Assembly (NCBI GenBank): GCA_902523065.1
Contig: CABYXZ010000001.1
Coordinates: 1-64,000, forward strand
Direction of reading: 5' to 3'
Length of the DNA stretch: 64,000 nucleotides
Origin: an uncultured Marinoscillum sp.
GTDB lineage: Bacteria; Bacteroidota; Bacteroidia; Cytophagales; MED-G16
Position numbers and translations under genes: made by a program. How positions within the stretch are numbered: the first letter of the stretch is position 1; each line of letters starts with the position of its first letter. The notes beneath the pieces are model-generated. The model did no database searches, was not told the DNA's origin, and saw only the letters and a list, made by a program, of their open reading frames with translations. Of this stretch, positions 61,673 through 64,000 are shown one piece after another.

Positions 61673-62175
61673 GAAATATATCAATGATAGTAGCTGTATC
61701 AAAAAATAATGTCATTGGTAAAAATAATTCACTTGCTTGGCACCTGCCTGATGACATGAATTATTTTAGTAATATGACTCAGGGACATAGCGTAATAATG
61801 GGAAGAAAAAACTGGGAATCTATCCCTAAAAAGTTCAGACCATTACCAAATAGAAAAAATATTGTCATCACAAGAAATACTGATTTTAATGAAGATAAGT
61901 GTAAGGTAGTTAACTCACTTGAAGATGCGATAAAAGCTTCACGTGATAATGATGATGAGGAAATATTTATTATAGGAGGTGGAGAAATTTATAAATTAGG
62001 TTTAGAATTTATAGATAAACTTTACATAACTGAGATAAAAGCAAATATTGACGGAGATACTTTTTTTCCGAAATGGGATAAGAAAAAATGGAAAGAAGTA
62101 TCAAGGATTAAACACCCATCAGATGATAAACATATTTATGAATTTGATTATGTCATTTATAAAAGAATCCTGTGA
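61669..62175 (+). CDS. folA: Dihydrofolate reductase
   Basis: The 168-residue protein matches type I DHFR: SMIVAVSKNNVIGKNNSLAWHLPDDMNYF (with the catalytic acid in LPDDM), VIMGRKNWESIP, RKNIVITRN, IFIIGGGEIYKLGLEFIDKLYITEI, and EFDYVIYKR at the end. It reduces dihydrofolate with NADPH. Start overlaps fmt by 4 bases and its stop shares bases with the GTG start of cinA (GTGA). Fmt needs formyl-tetrahydrofolate, so linkage to folA is functionally sensible. Confidence 0.95.
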   Translation: MRNISMIVAVSKNNVIGKNNSLAWHLPDDMNYFSNMTQGHSVIMGRKNWESIPKKFRPLPNRKNIVITRNTDFNEDKCKVVNSLEDAIKASRDNDDEEIFIIGGGEIYKLGLEFIDKLYITEIKANIDGDTFFPKWDKKKWKEVSRIKHPSDDKHIYEFDYVIYKRIL

Positions 62176-63425
62176 TTAATTCTAATATAATTACAATTGG
62201 TGATGAAATACTATCTGGACATATTATAGATACTAATGCAAAATGGTTAAGCGAGAAGCTCAATAATCTTGGAGTAACTATTTCAAAAAGACTAACAATA
62301 CCTGATAAAAAGAAAGATATTAAAAAGACAATTAAGTTATCAATTAATGAATCAGATATTATCATAGTTACCGGAGGCTTAGGGCCAACAAACGATGACA
62401 TTACTAAAAAAACATTATGTGAAATTTTTAATAGTAATCTCAAAGAGGATAAAAAATCACTTGATAATGTTTTAAGAATATTTAATAAGAGAGGTCTTAA
62501 AATCACAAAAAAAAATAAGGATCAAGCTCTCCTTCCTGATAAATGTATAGTGCTAAATAATGATTATGGCACAGCACCAGGCATGGCTTTTTACGAAAAT
62601 AAAAAACTTCTCATCTCATTACCTGGAGTGCCTTTTGAGATGAAAAGTCTATTCAAAGATAAATGTATCCCGCTTATAACAAGTAAGTTTAAAATGCCAA
62701 TCATTTATCAAAAAACAATTAAAACAACTGGAATTGGAGAGTCATGGTTATCAGACTTAATTTTAGATTGGGAAAACAATCTTGAAAATGACATAAAGCT
62801 TGCTTACCTTCCTAGTCTAGGGAGGGTTAAATTAAGATTGACAGCTAAAGGATACAATAAAAATACATTGAAAAAAATTGTAGATGATCAAATTAAAAAA
62901 CTGATACCAAAAATAGAAGAATATGTTTTTGGGTTTGATGATGACGAACTTGAAAATGTGATAGGAAAACTACTCACTAAAAAGAAAAAAACCATTTCAG
63001 TTGCGGAAAGTTGTTCTGGTGGAAATATCTCAAAAGTTATAACCTCAATACCTGGATGTTCAAAATACTTTTTAGGTAGTATTGTAGCATACAGCAATGA
63101 TATCAAAGAAAATGTATTGGGCATAAGCAGAAAGTTAATCGAAAGATATGGAGCTGTTAGTGAAGAAGTTGTAGAAAAGATGGCATATCAAATAAGAAAA
63201 AAATTTAAATCAGATATTGGTATTTCTACTAGCGGTATTGCTGGTCCGTCAGGTGGAACCAAAGAAAAACCTGTAGGCACGGTTTGGATTGGATATAGTG
63301 ACAAAAATAAAACAGTGAGCAAAAAATTAAATCTTACAGAGAGGAGAGATATTAATATTATACTATCAACGATTAATTTATTAAATTTTTTGAGAATTAA
63401 TTTAGAAGGTTACAGAAAAGGATAA
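62172..63425 (+). CDS. cinA: CinA-like protein (MoCF-like domain plus PncC-type NMN deamidase domain), GTG start
   Basis: The 417-residue protein starts at GTG 62172, overlapping the folA stop. The N-terminal molybdopterin-binding-like domain has TIGDEILSGHIIDTNAKWLSEKL and VTGGLGPTNDDITKK. The C-terminal approximately 160 residues form the PncC/CinA domain: VAESCSGGNISKVITSIPGCSKYFLGSIVAYSND, and ISTSGIAGPSGGTKEKPVGTVWIG. The latter hydrolyses nicotinamide mononucleotide to NaMN; full-length CinA also acts as an ADP-ribose pyrophosphatase in some bacteria. It ends with a 24-base overlap onto the convergent outer-membrane gene. Confidence 0.94.
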   Translation: MINSNIITIGDEILSGHIIDTNAKWLSEKLNNLGVTISKRLTIPDKKKDIKKTIKLSINESDIIIVTGGLGPTNDDITKKTLCEIFNSNLKEDKKSLDNVLRIFNKRGLKITKKNKDQALLPDKCIVLNNDYGTAPGMAFYENKKLLISLPGVPFEMKSLFKDKCIPLITSKFKMPIIYQKTIKTTGIGESWLSDLILDWENNLENDIKLAYLPSLGRVKLRLTAKGYNKNTLKKIVDDQIKKLIPKIEEYVFGFDDDELENVIGKLLTKKKKTISVAESCSGGNISKVITSIPGCSKYFLGSIVAYSNDIKENVLGISRKLIERYGAVSEEVVEKMAYQIRKKFKSDIGISTSGIAGPSGGTKEKPVGTVWIGYSDKNKTVSKKLNLTERRDINIILSTINLLNFLRINLEGYRKG

Positions 63426-64000
63426 GATAAATCTGTTGTAGTATCCTTCCCTTCTAGTTATGTTATCCGAAACGTTTTGATTTGGATCAAAGAAGATCAT
63501 ATCCCACCACCATAAATTATGTTCTGATTTATATTTTTGTAATAGATAGCCTCCCTTTAATGAGATATTAGTTCTTCTCAAAGATTTCTTGATTCCTAAA
63601 CCGATACTCCAATAAAGACCACCTTCAACAGATATGTAATCATTTCTAAAATCTTCAGCGAAAGAATAACCGATATTATTATATGTAAAAAATTTATATC
63701 TAGATACTTCTAATGAATTAGAAGGAAAAATATCATAAGAGCTATTTATGAAAATAGGAATGAAATTAATTCTATCAATTGTTAAAATACCAGTTCCAAT
63801 GCCCGAGTTTAAAACTTTTTTATTGTTAATTCCTTTAGCTATATAAACATTACCATAAGCCGTATAATCACCAAAATTAAGACCTAACTCAAATTGATTC
63901 CATGATTTATTATTCAATACCTTAAAATACTTTGGAGAAGAATAATTTAATTTTAACTTATAATTCTGATTTGATGAAATTCTGATTGTATCATTATTCT
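63402..64000 (-). CDS. Beta-barrel outer-membrane protein, C-terminal part (5' end outside window)
   Basis: The frame is open on the minus strand from the window edge (64000) to a stop at 63402, about 199 residues. It shows repeated amphipathic strands: NYKLKLNYSSPKYF, QFELGLNFGDYTAYGNVYIAKG, NSGIGTGILTIDRI, GLYWSIGLGIKKSLRRTNISLKGGYLLQKY and the terminal strand YYNRFILSFSVTF, whose final Phe is the usual outer-membrane assembly signal. It lacks other domains in the part seen. The real start lies beyond the window; TTG at 63917 is not the start. Function unknown. Confidence 0.7.
   Translation of the reverse strand, partial: NNDTIRISSNQNYKLKLNYSSPKYFKVLNNKSWNQFELGLNFGDYTAYGNVYIAKGINNKKVLNSGIGTGILTIDRINFIPIFINSSYDIFPSNSLEVSRYKFFTYNNIGYSFAEDFRNDYISVEGGLYWSIGLGIKKSLRRTNISLKGGYLLQKYKSEHNLWWWDMIFFDPNQNVSDNITRREGYYNRFILSFSVTF

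Overview
The window is a compact, very AT-rich stretch of chromosome from a marine-type Flavobacteriia (phylum Bacteroidota). The assignment rests on several signs together: type IX secretion sorting domains of type A (387-2147) and type B (12861-14195), abundant lipoproteins with short lipoboxes, start codons preceded by A-rich sequence rather than Shine-Dalgarno motifs, Bacteroidota-type promoters (TTTG at -33, TAnnTTTG at -7), and family content such as TIGR02757, DUF4396, GH97, NamZ and SusC-type plug domains. Coding density is very high, many neighbours overlap by 4 to 30 bases, and no gap exceeds about 140 bases. I see no insertion sequence, prophage, integrase, CRISPR array or rRNA operon. 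The two ends cut genes: a PASTA protein at the left and an outer-membrane protein at the right.

Layout. 1-8.7 kb: PASTA protein, a secreted T9SS protein, HAD phosphatase, tRNA-Met, flavodoxin, an acyl-CoA dehydrogenase of the glutaryl-CoA type, exported DinB protein, MscS channel, peptide transporter and a D-threonine aldolase-like enzyme. 8.7-10.8 kb: an ECF sigma factor operon with a beta-barrel protein, a probable anti-sigma factor and a CpxP/CnrX-like protein. 10.8-20 kb: housekeeping genes (YfcE, a tiny basic protein, HisS, YbaB, glycosyltransferase, OmpA/TPR lipoprotein, PDH E1-beta, Ffh). 20-28.5 kb: YfhO, two tandem lipoproteins that are free-standing TonB-receptor plug domains, DUF1295, small lipoproteins, a GH97 glucosidase, DUF4396 and a lipoprotein with two copies of an approximately 80-residue module. 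28.5-33.3 kb: LOG-family protein, then a sulfatase, a serine hydrolase and an exported formylglycine-generating-enzyme homologue in one operon. 33-41 kb: acyltransferase, a DUF885-like lipoprotein, a propeller-like protein with a glycine-rich tail, TIGR02757, YceI, an esterase, a monooxygenase-like protein, a 29-residue CDGSH protein and tRNA-Glu. 41-47 kb: GAPDH, NAD salvage genes (PncA, PncB), an EamA transporter, a LolD-type ATPase, SucC and tRNA-Arg. 47-64 kb: penicillin acylase family, glutathione peroxidase, ArgS, dolichol-phosphate-mannose-type glycosyltransferase, LolC/E-type permease, CotH kinase plus GH3, methyltransferase plus glycosyltransferase, NamZ exo-muramidase, Fmt, DHFR and CinA.

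The picture is of a heterotrophic marine bacterium that degrades (partly sulfated) polysaccharides, peptides and perhaps peptidoglycan at its envelope. The carbohydrate-active genes (GH97, sulfatase with its probable activating enzyme, CE1-like esterase, CotH/GH3, NamZ) are scattered, and no full SusC/SusD pair is present, so this is not a classical polysaccharide-utilization locus. The least explained parts are the tandem plug-domain lipoproteins (22.3-23.1 kb), the module-repeat lipoprotein (27.3-28.5 kb), the exported FGE homologue beside its presumed sulfatase substrate, an acyl-CoA dehydrogenase that has Gln at the catalytic-base position, the pdhB promoter embedded in the preceding terminator, and two tiny genes (55 and 29 residues) that ordinary gene callers may miss. 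All calls are from reading the sequence; no database search was run.
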